From the NCBI RefSeq assembly GCF_004684055.1, contig NZ_SRIB01000001.1:40001-104000 (forward strand): a stretch of 64,000 nt of DNA, read 5' to 3'. This DNA is from Soehngenia longivitae (lineage in GTDB: Bacteria > Bacillota > Clostridia > Tissierellales > Tissierellaceae). Shown piece after piece: positions 18,699 to 27,971 of this stretch. A program made the translations under genes and the position numbers. Under the pieces are notes generated by a model. That model had not been told where the DNA came from and made no database searches. It was given only the letters and a program-made list of their open reading frames with translations. How positions within the stretch are numbered: position 1 is the first letter of the stretch; each line of letters starts with the position of its first letter.

Positions 18699-19643
18699 GT
18701 GTTTGTTGAATTTAATGTGAAGAATCTATTTGGTAAGATACCGGTGACCTCGGAGCTAAATCTATATTATGAGCAGCTAATCAAAGCTATCGCTGAGAAA
18801 ATTTCCAGCTTTATTGACACATCAAATGTAGAAAAGATAGTTGTTCCTAACGATTTTATTGCTGATGTTGTTGAATATCAAAGGCTACTAAATATGGAAA
18901 ACCCTTCTGTCACAAATAATGAATTCGGTAGGGCTTTTGGTAAAATACTTTATGACAAGAATGCAGATAAATACGTAGTATTTATCGACCCCAATTATGC
19001 AACATTTTTAATGGAAGATACCTTGTATAATGTCTGCTTTAACAATCTTGATGAAGAGTATAAAAAAAACTTTTATGTCTTAAGACAGCAAGCATTGAAT
19101 TTGCTTGCTCATGAATTAATACATGCTGAATTCGCATCCCATGCAATTGTGCCAGAGGTGACCGCAGATTATGAAAGTCAAGTTGAATCGCTTCTTTACC
19201 AATTGTTTGACGAATATTATGCATGTCGACGATCGACTATAGTATCATCAGAGTATATTATTTCGTACGATGAAAAATATATAAATGAAATTGAACAGAA
19301 GATAATTGATGAAAAATGGAAATACAAAACACACCAGACTGAATTGAACGAATTTTGCCTTCTTTTTCATTCTCTAACCAAACAATGCCTCATAGGTATG
19401 GTTTCTGTGCTTGGTTCACTAGAGGGGAAAAAGACGGAAGAGCCACTTTACAAGAGTTGTAGACTTGGCTTTCTTGTTGATGATTTCAGAATAGAATTTG
19501 ATAAAATGTATGTTGCTTTTCTCGCTGGTAATGCTATAACCATGCCGCCATTATTGGCTGAATGTATTAATCAATATTTTGACTCATTTGGTGTATATAT
19601 ATCTGAACGTCCAGAAGGAATGTACTATCATATTCCTAACTAA
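18699..19643 (+). CDS. HExxH zincin-like hypothetical protein
   Basis: This 314-residue protein contains LLAHELIHAEFASH near residue 147, a zincin HExxH motif. A downstream acidic helix (LFDEYYACRRS near residue 170) is placed like the third zinc ligand in ImmA/IrrE-type proteases. No signal peptide is visible, so it is probably cytoplasmic. The start is GTG 18699, six bases after AAGGAGGG. It follows the HEPN-like gene and precedes the restriction operon. The motif is visible; protease activity and a defence role are inferences. Confidence 0.65.
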   Translation: MFVEFNVKNLFGKIPVTSELNLYYEQLIKAIAEKISSFIDTSNVEKIVVPNDFIADVVEYQRLLNMENPSVTNNEFGRAFGKILYDKNADKYVVFIDPNYATFLMEDTLYNVCFNNLDEEYKKNFYVLRQQALNLLAHELIHAEFASHAIVPEVTADYESQVESLLYQLFDEYYACRRSTIVSSEYIISYDEKYINEIEQKIIDEKWKYKTHQTELNEFCLLFHSLTKQCLIGMVSVLGSLEGKKTEEPLYKSCRLGFLVDDFRIEFDKMYVAFLAGNAITMPPLLAECINQYFDSFGVYISERPEGMYYHIPN

Positions 19644-19891
19644 TAATGACAAGCTCTTCACTACCGAAATGGAAACGAGGAGTTTTATTATTTCGTGCTG
19701 TGCTCCTATCACTGTCACCATTTTTGAAGGTGACCTAATATCGCTCTTGTCGTTAACCGTCATGAAATTCGCAAGGCTCTACCAGAGCGCTGGCTGAAAC
19801 TCGGTCATACCTTCCTCACATCTTTGTTATTTTGTAAACATCATACCATATAACACATTGTGCAATATAAATATTTAAAATTTGACAAAAA

Positions 19892-19934
19892 AATAAAGCC
19901 TTTTCAACGACTTTAATGACTTTATTATTTTTTT
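19892..19934 (+). terminator. Weak candidate terminator in the 419-base gap before the restriction operon
   Basis: AATAAAG (19892-19898) and CTTTATT (19920-19926) pair around a 21-base loop and are followed by a run of seven T residues. The gap 19644-20062 otherwise holds the promoter of the next operon and short degenerate reading frames that I could not identify. Confidence 0.4.
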
Positions 19935-19983
19935 AGTGTCAAAGATACGTATCAATAAGTATAAAGAAATATCACTAAATATA

Positions 19984-20012
19984 TTGAAAGACCGTTTGTT
20001 GTATAGTATAAT
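19984..20012 (+). promoter_or_regulatory. Sigma-A promoter of the restriction-modification operon
   Basis: TTGAAA (19984-19989) and TATAAT (20007-20012) are separated by exactly 17 bases. They lie 51 bases upstream of the small HTH gene. This is the best vegetative promoter match in the accessory region. Confidence 0.8.
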
Positions 20013-20062
20013 AGGCTTGTATTTTGTTGCCAAATTACAGGTACATTGAGGTGAAACATAAA

Positions 20063-20257
20063 ATGAGTGAACAAGTCAGTGAGAGCTGGATAAATATTGA
20101 TGAGGCTGCAGAGTATTTAGGTGTAAAACCTGTGACTTTACGAACTTGGATTAAAAAGAAAAATGGTATACCCGCTCATAAAATCGGAAAGCAGTGGAAA
20201 TTTAAGTACTCTGAATTAGATGAATGGGTTAAAAGCGGGAAAAGTGCAATAGAATAA
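20063..20257 (+). CDS. Small excisionase-type helix-turn-helix protein
   Basis: This 64-residue protein is a single winged HTH of the MerR/excisionase type: INIDEAAEYLGVKPVTLRTW followed by the wing KIGKQWKFKYSELDEWV. I choose ATG 20063 because GAGGTGA lies nine bases upstream. It is the first gene of the five-gene restriction-modification operon, 22 bases before the m6A methylase. Small HTH proteins in this position often act as controllers that delay the nuclease until methylation is complete, but control is inferred from position only. Confidence 0.8.
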   Translation: MSEQVSESWINIDEAAEYLGVKPVTLRTWIKKKNGIPAHKIGKQWKFKYSELDEWVKSGKSAIE

Positions 20258-20279
20258 TCAGCAGGCGGTGTAAGCAAAA

Positions 20280-21917
20280 ATGATAAGTGAAATGATAGAA
20301 GAGGCATTAAAAATTACTTGCAATTATTTATCTCAAAATTATAGTAAAGTAGATTATAAGAACCTTATTAATGAAATATCAGTTATAGCAGGTGTTGACG
20401 AAATAGAGTTTGAAAAAGATGATACTTTATACTCATATGAGAGTATCCAAAAAATTTTATCATCCTTAAACGAAAAGGAATCGACAAGAAAAATAAAGGG
20501 AGTTTACTATACCCCTATTGATGTTGTGAGATTTATATTAATAAATTCTATAAAATCAGCTTGTGGGAAGTTGAAACCCAATGGATTACATGTGTTGGAT
20601 TTAAATGGTATTCCCTATAATTCATTTTGTTTCAATAAAACAGTATACGACCCCACTTGTGGATCTGGTGAGTTCCTTCTTGCGGCATTGGAGATAAAAT
20701 TAGACTTATTAGATTTACATAAAACAAATATTAGTAAAGGTAATCTTAAGAAAATTGTTAGCACAATAAAAGGGAACGATCTTAATATTGATTCAGTAAT
20801 AATAACGAAAATCAGATTGTTTTTATGCGCATTACAACGACAAGGTGTATCAAAAGTTATGGGGCTAGGGATGGTATTGAATAACTCTTTTGAGAATTAT
20901 GATTTTGTTCAGACAGCTCCAAATTTAGAGAAACGTTATGATATTATTGTGGGAAATCCTCCTTATGTTGAAGACTCTAAAAGTGGGTTATCCCCAGAAA
21001 ACAAATACGGTAATATATATGCAAATGTATTAGAAAATGCAGGAAGACATCTTAAACCAAATGGTTCGATTGGGTTTGTAATTCCTCTTTCTTATGTTTC
21101 AACGCCTAGAATGTCTAAAATAAGGGATGTTCTTTATACTTTCGTGCCTGAACAATATATATTAAGTTACTCAGATAGACCCGATTGTTTGTTTACATCA
21201 GTGCATCAAAAATTATGTATTTTAATTGGCAGAAGTAAAAATAATGAAAAAACAATATATACAAGTAATTACCGATACTGGTACAGTGAGGAAAGACCAG
21301 AATTATTCAATACTGTAGAAGTAGTAAAAAATTTATTTTTAACAGATGGATGTATCCCAAAGTTGGGAACGAAAACAGATAATAGCGTATATCAAAAAGT
21401 TATAAGAAAACAAATGCGCTTGTTAGATATATTAGAAGGAAATGGTGATGCTTCTATTTACTTAAATATGAGAGCTACTTTTTGGATTAAAGCTTTTATC
21501 AATAAGCATAACGGTGGAGAATATAAACAGTATAATTGTAAAAATGAGGAAACAGCTAACTACGTCATGTGTTTATTAAATTCATCTTTATTTTGGTGGT
21601 ACTGGATTTGTGTATCAGATTGCTGGCACATAACTAGGAAAGAATTGATAGGTTTTACTATCCCAGATAATCCTGATTTCAATGCAACTAATAGATTAGC
21701 TATGAAACTTGAACAAAAGCTTGAAGAAACAAAAAAATATGTAGGGACTAAACAAACAGAGTATGAATATAAACATAAAGAATGTGTTAAAGAAATTCAT
21801 GAAATCGATGACTATATTAATGCATTATATGGATTAACGGAAGAAGAGAGCCTTTACATAAAAAATTTTGCTTTCCGATATAGAATAGGTGGAGGTGTAG
21901 AAGATGAATATAATTGA
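20280..21917 (+). CDS. N6-adenine DNA methyltransferase (Eco57I-like)
   Basis: This 545-residue methylase has the SAM-binding motif VYDPTCGSGEFLLAAL near residue 121 and the catalytic motif IIVGNPPYVED near residue 222. That order marks a gamma-class adenine-N6 methylase. The long C-terminal part (after residue 330) is the likely target-recognition domain, with a SLFWWYWICVSDCWH segment as in Eco57I relatives. It overlaps the m5C methylase gene by 14 bases. It would protect one strand or site of the recognition sequence cut by the downstream nuclease complex. Confidence 0.88.
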   Translation: MISEMIEEALKITCNYLSQNYSKVDYKNLINEISVIAGVDEIEFEKDDTLYSYESIQKILSSLNEKESTRKIKGVYYTPIDVVRFILINSIKSACGKLKPNGLHVLDLNGIPYNSFCFNKTVYDPTCGSGEFLLAALEIKLDLLDLHKTNISKGNLKKIVSTIKGNDLNIDSVIITKIRLFLCALQRQGVSKVMGLGMVLNNSFENYDFVQTAPNLEKRYDIIVGNPPYVEDSKSGLSPENKYGNIYANVLENAGRHLKPNGSIGFVIPLSYVSTPRMSKIRDVLYTFVPEQYILSYSDRPDCLFTSVHQKLCILIGRSKNNEKTIYTSNYRYWYSEERPELFNTVEVVKNLFLTDGCIPKLGTKTDNSVYQKVIRKQMRLLDILEGNGDASIYLNMRATFWIKAFINKHNGGEYKQYNCKNEETANYVMCLLNSSLFWWYWICVSDCWHITRKELIGFTIPDNPDFNATNRLAMKLEQKLEETKKYVGTKQTEYEYKHKECVKEIHEIDDYINALYGLTEEESLYIKNFAFRYRIGGGVEDEYN

Positions 21918-23004
21918 CCTATTTGCAGGATGTGGAGGACTTTCTTATGGCTTTATTAAAAATAATTTCGATGTGATAAAGGCAGTGGAGTTTGACCCTA
22001 GTATAGCTAAAACTTACACCATGAATCATCCAAAAGTAAATATGATTGTGGATGATATTAAGAATGTTGATCAAGCTAAAGTATTTAGAAAAGGTGATGC
22101 GGATGTTATTATTGGTGGACCCCCTTGCCAAGGTTTTTCAATGGCAGGAGCGAGAATTCGTAACGGTTTTATAGATGATCCTCGCAACTATTTATTTAAA
22201 CATTATTTTAATGTAGTTAAGACAGTAAGACCGAAAGTTTTTATAATGGAAAATGTCAAGGGTATTATGACAATGCAAGAAGGAAAAATCTTCAGTGAAA
22301 TATTGAGAATATTTTCAGATGAGGAATTATTAGATGGGGCACCATATACAGTTTATCATCGCATAGTAAACGCGGTTGATTTTGGAATTCCCCAAAAACG
22401 TGAAAGAATGATAATTATTGGAACAAGAAAAAAAGAAATTGATTTTGAAACTATATGGCAAAAAACTAAAGATGAAATAGAAAATGATTATCCTAGTTAT
22501 TTCAAACCAGTAACAGTTGCTGATGCAATCAGCAATTTACCGCATACTACAGACGATGGAATTATTACTAATCCAGAACCTCAAACAGAGTACCAAAAAT
22601 TCTTATCTTGTAACTTGGCAACAATAACAAATCACACTCAAACCAAGCACTCTAAAATTGCTATAAAAAGAATGGAGAAGGTTGGAAATGGTGAGAATTT
22701 TACTGTTTTAGATGAAAAAATAAATTCTGTTCATAGTGGTTCATATGGACGTTTATGTTGGGAAGATCAAGCACCAACAATAACTACTAGATTTGACACT
22801 CCAGCAGGTGGAAGGTTTATTCATCCAGTTGAAAACAGAACTCTTTCACCTCGTGAGGCAGCCCGTATACAGAGTTTTCCGGATGATTTTGTATTTTATG
22901 GAAATAAAACATCGATATGTAAACAAATCGGCAATGCAGTTCCACCAAAAATATCATATTTTTTGGCCCGATTTGTTAGTAACATAATTGATAAGGAGGA
23001 ATAA
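21904..23004 (+). CDS. DNA (cytosine-5)-methyltransferase
   Basis: This 366-residue m5C methylase shows all key blocks: motif I DLFAGCGGLSYGF at the N terminus, motif IV GGPPCQGFS with the catalytic cysteine near residue 78, motif VI MENVKG, motif VIII PQKRERM and motifs IX-X SPREAARIQSFPDDF and KQIGNAVPP. The target-recognition region lies about residues 190-290. It overlaps the m6A gene and is separated from the McrB-like gene by four bases, so all are translated from one message. It looks intact. Confidence 0.93.
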   Translation: MNIIDLFAGCGGLSYGFIKNNFDVIKAVEFDPSIAKTYTMNHPKVNMIVDDIKNVDQAKVFRKGDADVIIGGPPCQGFSMAGARIRNGFIDDPRNYLFKHYFNVVKTVRPKVFIMENVKGIMTMQEGKIFSEILRIFSDEELLDGAPYTVYHRIVNAVDFGIPQKRERMIIIGTRKKEIDFETIWQKTKDEIENDYPSYFKPVTVADAISNLPHTTDDGIITNPEPQTEYQKFLSCNLATITNHTQTKHSKIAIKRMEKVGNGENFTVLDEKINSVHSGSYGRLCWEDQAPTITTRFDTPAGGRFIHPVENRTLSPREAARIQSFPDDFVFYGNKTSICKQIGNAVPPKISYFLARFVSNIIDKEE

Positions 23005-23008
23005 GTAG

Positions 23009-24961
23009 ATGAACTCATTACTGGAGGAGAAGTTGAATGAACTAAAAAGTTCATCTGATTATGAGTGCTGGTATTTAGTTAAACAGCCTACAGCATTTGA
23101 TAGCATCTGCTATTTAGTTAGTTTCTTAAAAGATTTCAAGTTACAAGATAATCCGGGTAATCTTCAGGATTATATCGGACAAAAAATAGAAACATTGAAG
23201 ATAACGAAACCGGGGGTGGAGATATCTAATAATTATCGTGCTCTTAGGGTCGCAGCTTTCTTTGGCCTTATTAGGATGATAAACGCAAAATATGAGAATG
23301 CTATTATTACTGATACCTTTGAAGAAATAACAGCGAGATGTAAGGGAGACTATGAAAAGACAGAATTGTATTTAGATATCATACAGAGGCAGATAGAAAA
23401 AATGTTCATAAGCTCTTCAATTGATGAAGAATATGAAAGAGTGAGACAAGAATACAGATTGTATCCTGTTATGTTGTTATATAAGGTGTTGATTGAACTT
23501 GGACGTTCAACTGGTAACTATTCTATTTCTATGACTGAGTATAGATATTTAGTAGCAACAACAAAAAAATTTGAAAACTTCCTAGATACTCTTTTATTAA
23601 TTACCTTATTGCGTAAAGAAAGCAATATTGTTAGTGAATTTGAACAGTATCGTAGTAAGTTTGACAATAGATTGATACAGGCATTAAAACAGTTGCCAAC
23701 ATTGAAAGTAGAAAGAGATTCAATTTCACTGAATCCTGATATGATTAAAGAAGTTGCACATAAAGTTTTCATTTTTGAGGAAAACCCAAATATTTTTGCA
23801 ACCGAAAATTATCTTGACTTTTTAGGTTCTACAAAATCCTTATTTGAACTTGAAACATTTGAAGAAGAACGACTTAATGATTTTGATAAAGTAGAGCGCA
23901 TTGAAGGGGGCTCAAATATTTTATTATACGGTGTTCCTGGGTCAGGTAAGAGCTGGACCATAGAACATGAATACTGCAAAAAGGATAGTAATGTAGAACG
24001 GCTGGTATTTCACCCTGATTACACTTACTCCGATTTTGTTGGTCAGATTTTACCAAATGTATCAGAAGATGGGCAAGTCAGTTATAAGTTTACGCCAGGT
24101 CCATTCACTACTATCTTAGGGGATGCATACGTTAATCCGCAAAAAGAATACATTCTTATAATTGAAGAAATTAACCGCGGAAATGCGCCAGCTATTTTTG
24201 GAGATCTTTTTCAGTTACTAGATAGAAAGGTAAGAATTAATGAAGATGATGATGGATTTCCTATTGGTACAAGTGAATTTGGAATTACCAATAAAAACAT
24301 AGCTCTTGAGGTTTATGGAGATGCAAGTCATAAGGTGCGCATACCTTCAAACCTCACAATTATTGGGACAATGAATACTTCTGATCAAAATGTATTTACT
24401 TTGGATACAGCTTTCCAACGTAGATGGGAAATGCGTATGATTGAAAATAGTTTTGATAAAGTAGATCCTAAATTTGCAAATGCAGAAATATTAGATACAA
24501 CAGTTACATGGAAAAACTTCTGTGTTGCTATTAATGATATTATTGTAGGTAACAATGCAATGATGACTTCTGCAGAGGACAAAAGGTTAGGTGCATACTT
24601 TGTACATCTAAGTGATCTTGAATACGATGATGCAGCTGAAGATAGGATGGAGGGTGAGTATGATAACCTTTGTAAAAAAGAAAAGGAAGGAACCCTTACT
24701 TCTGATGAAATAAAGCGACTTGAAGAAATAAGAACTGCAATGAAACATAATCGTAGATTTCCAGAAAAAGTTATTAAGTACTTGTGGGATGATGCTTTCA
24801 AATTCTCACGTGAAGTAATCTTTGAAACAAGCGAATATCAAAGTTTAGAGGCAGTGATCCGTAAGTTTATGCAAGCTAAAAAATTTGAACGTTTCGTAAT
24901 ATTTAAAGACAATGTACGTGGTGCTTTTATGAATCAGAATAATAATGAGCAAAATTATTAG
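23009..24961 (+). CDS. McrB-like AAA+ restriction motor (LlaJI R1-type)
   Basis: This 650-residue protein has an N-terminal region of about 290 residues with no motif I recognise, then a McrB-type AAA+ domain: Walker A YGVPGSGKSW near residue 308, Walker B ILIIEEINRGNAPAIFGDLFQ near 380, and a sensor region TIIGTMNTSDQNVFTLDTAFQRR. McrB relatives use GTP to translocate DNA and activate a partner nuclease. The N-terminal region probably recognises DNA. The next gene, 12 bases downstream, is the partner nuclease. Both methylases upstream argue for a LlaJI-like type II system rather than a methyl-dependent McrBC. Confidence 0.87.
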   Translation: MNSLLEEKLNELKSSSDYECWYLVKQPTAFDSICYLVSFLKDFKLQDNPGNLQDYIGQKIETLKITKPGVEISNNYRALRVAAFFGLIRMINAKYENAIITDTFEEITARCKGDYEKTELYLDIIQRQIEKMFISSSIDEEYERVRQEYRLYPVMLLYKVLIELGRSTGNYSISMTEYRYLVATTKKFENFLDTLLLITLLRKESNIVSEFEQYRSKFDNRLIQALKQLPTLKVERDSISLNPDMIKEVAHKVFIFEENPNIFATENYLDFLGSTKSLFELETFEEERLNDFDKVERIEGGSNILLYGVPGSGKSWTIEHEYCKKDSNVERLVFHPDYTYSDFVGQILPNVSEDGQVSYKFTPGPFTTILGDAYVNPQKEYILIIEEINRGNAPAIFGDLFQLLDRKVRINEDDDGFPIGTSEFGITNKNIALEVYGDASHKVRIPSNLTIIGTMNTSDQNVFTLDTAFQRRWEMRMIENSFDKVDPKFANAEILDTTVTWKNFCVAINDIIVGNNAMMTSAEDKRLGAYFVHLSDLEYDDAAEDRMEGEYDNLCKKEKEGTLTSDEIKRLEEIRTAMKHNRRFPEKVIKYLWDDAFKFSREVIFETSEYQSLEAVIRKFMQAKKFERFVIFKDNVRGAFMNQNNNEQNY

Positions 24962-24973
24962 GGCGGTGATTCT

Positions 24974-26254
24974 ATGGAGAGAGATATAGATATTAGGAAA
25001 CACTGCCATATAAATACTAATGAAGATGGAGATTGTTTTGTAGGAGTGAAAGCAGATTCTGATGATGCTATAGTGTATTTTCCACTAGGGTATCAGCTAC
25101 CAGAAACAGATGCTGAAATTAGGACAGATATAAAGCATCTGTTTCAAGTACTTTCGGAGTTCACAGAGAAAAAAGATCGTGTAATTGCAATGAATAAGTT
25201 TGAGGCCCCACAAAGTGTGGATTTTCCCATTCATGCCTACTTAGAAGTAATCAATTATTACTTAGCTAAAGGCGGGCAATATTACATTGAAATGGATCCC
25301 ACTTATGTAACAAGTGCAAGAGGAAGTGCTCATTGGCCTAAAACATTCCGGAATCAGACACCACTTATACAACAAAAAGATGGTGTAAGTTCAATTATTT
25401 ATACACAGTTTACAGTCCGCTCGGTAACACCTAATGAAACAAAACTTATTACCCAAATTAATAAGTTTTGTGTTTATGAGAGCTTTGAAAAATTGGGATG
25501 GCTCTATGTTTCGTATAAGCCACCTTCTCCGGGTCCGCACCCAGATATTAAAACATCAATTACAATAATTAATGATAAGTTGATGCACACCTTCGACGAT
25601 AAAGATAAGAGATTATTTAAGGCTATGAAGGATATGCTAGAATATATGGATGAAAAGACATCTGAAAAGCAATTTTACTTTGGCACAGATAATTTTGAAG
25701 GTGTTTGGGAAAAATTGATAGATAGAGTATTTGGAGAGAAGGATAAAGAAAAATACTTTCCTCGAACTCGCTGGTTACTTGACTATGGTAAGTACAAAGA
25801 AAAGCGTCCACTACTGCCTGATAGTATAATGATATATAATGGGAAATACTATGTGTTGGATGCGAAGTACTATAAATATGGTTGGACTGGTAATCCTGAT
25901 GATTTGCCTAACGCATCTTCGATAAATAAGCAGATTACATATGGTGAGTATATTCATCAAAATCAAGGAGTAACGAATGACTCATTATTTAACGCTTTCA
26001 TTATGCCATATAATATGGCAAAGAACCTCTTTGGCTTAAAAGAGACAGTTGGAAGAATTGGAGAAGCTGTTGGGGATTGGAAATCAAATAAATTGAATTA
26101 TGAAAGAATTCAAGGAATCGTAGTAGATACTAGATACTTAATGTATCACTATACAGGGAATCCTATGAAATGCAAAGTGAAATTAGCAGAGTGTATAGAG
26201 GCGGTTCTTTCTAAAGGTGAAGTGCCGCTACCTAAAGCTACAGAAAATAAATAA
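24974..26254 (+). CDS. LlaJI/McrC-like restriction endonuclease subunit
   Basis: This 426-residue protein carries a PD-(D/E)xK nuclease signature in the C-terminal half: LPDSIMIYNGKYYVLDAKYYKYG near residues 277-299, where D, D and K form the catalytic set. The arrangement after a McrB-like ATPase fits LlaJI R2 or McrC as the cleaving partner. The N-terminal half is likely the motor-binding region. It follows GGCGGTGAT and ends just before a strong terminator. The substrate sequence cannot be predicted. Confidence 0.83.
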   Translation: MERDIDIRKHCHINTNEDGDCFVGVKADSDDAIVYFPLGYQLPETDAEIRTDIKHLFQVLSEFTEKKDRVIAMNKFEAPQSVDFPIHAYLEVINYYLAKGGQYYIEMDPTYVTSARGSAHWPKTFRNQTPLIQQKDGVSSIIYTQFTVRSVTPNETKLITQINKFCVYESFEKLGWLYVSYKPPSPGPHPDIKTSITIINDKLMHTFDDKDKRLFKAMKDMLEYMDEKTSEKQFYFGTDNFEGVWEKLIDRVFGEKDKEKYFPRTRWLLDYGKYKEKRPLLPDSIMIYNGKYYVLDAKYYKYGWTGNPDDLPNASSINKQITYGEYIHQNQGVTNDSLFNAFIMPYNMAKNLFGLKETVGRIGEAVGDWKSNKLNYERIQGIVVDTRYLMYHYTGNPMKCKVKLAECIEAVLSKGEVPLPKATENK

Positions 26255-26257
26255 TGA

Positions 26258-26306
26258 AAGGGCCTCTGTTATGCAGTAATTAACTGTATGACAGGGGCCC
26301 TTTTTT
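26258..26306 (+). terminator. Strong terminator of the restriction operon
   Basis: AAGGGCCTCTGT and ACAGGGGCCCTT pair as a GC-rich stem, followed by six T residues. It ends the five-gene operon and touches the stop codon of the converging zinc-finger gene. Confidence 0.88.
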
Positions 26307-27510
26307 ATTCATGTCGTTCTAGCTGGGAACGTTTTTTTTGTCGGTGTTTATGTTGTTGAAATCTGTTACGACATTCATCAGAACAATATATTTTCCTGGT
26401 CGAAGTAGTTCTTACAAGAAAATACGCTCCACAATTTGGATTAGCACAGCGACGATATAATTCAGATTGTGTCATATAAAAAATCGAAAAATATAATGCT
26501 GCCATCAAAGTATCAATATTCCAAGAAGGAGACATTTTAACAGCATCATATTGAGGGTGAATGCCGTCAAGGTTCGCATTTATTTCTTCACCAAGTACAA
26601 TTTGTGCAACTTTAATCAGAGCATTTTTCTGCGGCTTATCAAATTTGTCTCTGTCTGGTACGGTGTAGTATTCAATACCATTTTCATAATCAATTGCCTT
26701 AATTATGCCAACATCATACTGATAGTGAAACAGAAAATCAATAATTTCTCGTTGCTGTAGATCTTCATTAATACCATTACAGTATAAAATTGTTAGGTTC
26801 TTAAAATATGGATTATCAGATCCAATTTTAGATTTCATATAACCACCAATAATATCATTGTAGTCACCAATATCCAACTCGTAAGTTGGAGGATAAATGG
26901 TATCAGAAATTGAATAAGTGAATCTATCAAAACTTTCTTGCCCTCGGTCCACTACAAGTAGATTAGAGGCATTTTTTATTTTCTCTAAAAAAGGATGCTT
27001 ACAAGTCGTATATGGGGTTTCCAGTGAAGGAAGGTCTAAAACGATAGGCTCCGATAAAAGCAAATATAAAGTTAAATGTAATATCTTGTCATAATCTCTG
27101 CGGATCGCTGTAAGGGCACTCATAAGTTCTACAGTTGCTCTGATTCTGCTAACTAATTCAAAGATTAATGCTCCGTCAATCTCCTCATATTCTGTATTGC
27201 TTACATTAAAAAAGAAACCGTTTCTTTTGAAAAAGTTAAATAATTCAGCAGTGTCCCCATTTTTAATAGAGATTAAATTACCTAATATATTCTTTTCAAT
27301 TAACTTTCCTTTGGATCCAAGGCGGACTAATCCTACATCACCCGCCGCGAAAGCAAAGTGGATAGTATCTGTTGGTACGGCTTGTATTTTTAAAACTCGT
27401 TTCTCGGGCTTTCCAGGTGAAATATGGATGATATCTTCAACACAATCACAGGGGCAACTACTGAATCGAAATAAATTATTTTCAAAAAAGTTTTCAATAC
27501 TTGGAGTCAT
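26305..27510 (-). CDS. CGNR-type zinc-finger protein (DUF6076-like)
   Basis: This 401-residue protein ends in a treble-clef zinc finger, CANPNCGAYF then KIYCSDECRNRFQQH, typical of CGNR-domain proteins. The rest is a hypothetical region resembling DUF6076 proteins, with no catalytic motif I recognise. The ATG at 27510 follows AAGGAGG (27519-27525 on the complement). It converges on the restriction operon and diverges from the prophage early genes, so it marks the boundary between the two blocks. A transcriptional role is possible because of the finger, but not shown. Confidence 0.7.
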   Translation of the reverse strand: MTPSIENFFENNLFRFSSCPCDCVEDIIHISPGKPEKRVLKIQAVPTDTIHFAFAAGDVGLVRLGSKGKLIEKNILGNLISIKNGDTAELFNFFKRNGFFFNVSNTEYEEIDGALIFELVSRIRATVELMSALTAIRRDYDKILHLTLYLLLSEPIVLDLPSLETPYTTCKHPFLEKIKNASNLLVVDRGQESFDRFTYSISDTIYPPTYELDIGDYNDIIGGYMKSKIGSDNPYFKNLTILYCNGINEDLQQREIIDFLFHYQYDVGIIKAIDYENGIEYYTVPDRDKFDKPQKNALIKVAQIVLGEEINANLDGIHPQYDAVKMSPSWNIDTLMAALYFSIFYMTQSELYRRCANPNCGAYFLVRTTSTRKIYCSDECRNRFQQHKHRQKKRSQLERHE

Positions 27511-27791
27511 TAGTACAACCTCCTTAACACCAAAAAGTAATGATAAAAGTTATATATTATTTTTAGTTTCCAAAATTAGTAACTTTAAAAATAATGATAG
27601 GTTAATAATACCTCATTTTTGAAATATTAACAATAACTATAAGAAAAAATTATATAAAAAGTAATAGATAATATGATGACTATCAGTTATATTCTGGAAA
27701 ACGTAAAATAAAATCAGACAAGGGAAAAGTTCTTTGTAGTTCGATAGGACGAGCCAATCTTGTCTACAAAAAAATATCAAATGCCTGATTT

Positions 27792-27874
27792 GCAATAAGG
27801 GCAAAGGATACATATTGTTTCGCTCCAATCCATAAGGATTGTTGCGGTTCAATAGAAGTACCTTACCTTATTGC
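27792..27874 (+). ncRNA. Candidate structured leader RNA before the first prophage gene
   Basis: GCAATAAGG (27792-27800) pairs perfectly with CCTTATTGC (27866-27874). Inside, CAATCC-ATAA-GGATTG (27826-27841) forms a tetraloop hairpin. A further 12-base perfect inverted repeat links GGCAAAGGATAC (27800-27811) to GTATCCTTTGCC (27927-27938), which competes with the first fold. Mutually exclusive pairings of this kind suit an attenuator or riboswitch-like leader. The 461-base gap 27511-27971 has no gene I can support. Confidence 0.4.
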
Positions 27875-27893
27875 GCTCATTTTCAGGATGAAA

Positions 27894-27926
27894 AGGTCTG
27901 TGTACTTCTGGTACAGGCCTATTTTT
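27894..27926 (+). terminator. Terminator-like hairpin upstream of the sigma-factor gene
   Basis: AGGTCTGT and ACAGGCCT pair (one wobble), extended by GTAC-type bases around TTCTG, and are followed by ATTTTT. It sits between the candidate structured leader and the sigma gene. A CCGCC/GGCGG hairpin follows at about 27937-27957, ending at the AAAGGA ribosome binding site. Confidence 0.5.
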
Positions 27927-27971
27927 GTATCCTTTGCCGCCAATGCAATCCGGCGGAAAGGATGCCAAAAC

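Noticed and set aside
19579..19797. A 72-codon frame after the HExxH gene
   Set aside because: Its start is inside the preceding gene, and no domain or ribosome site supports it. Short motifs in other frames there look like debris I could not identify.
23009..26254. A classic methyl-dependent McrBC system
   Set aside because: Two methylases are co-transcribed in the same operon, so a conventional modification-protected LlaJI-like system fits better than a methyl-dependent one.
27637..27852. A 71-codon minus-strand frame upstream of the sigma gene
   Set aside because: It has no ribosome binding site, its product is low-complexity and hydrophobic, and the DNA is better explained as inverted repeats of a leader.
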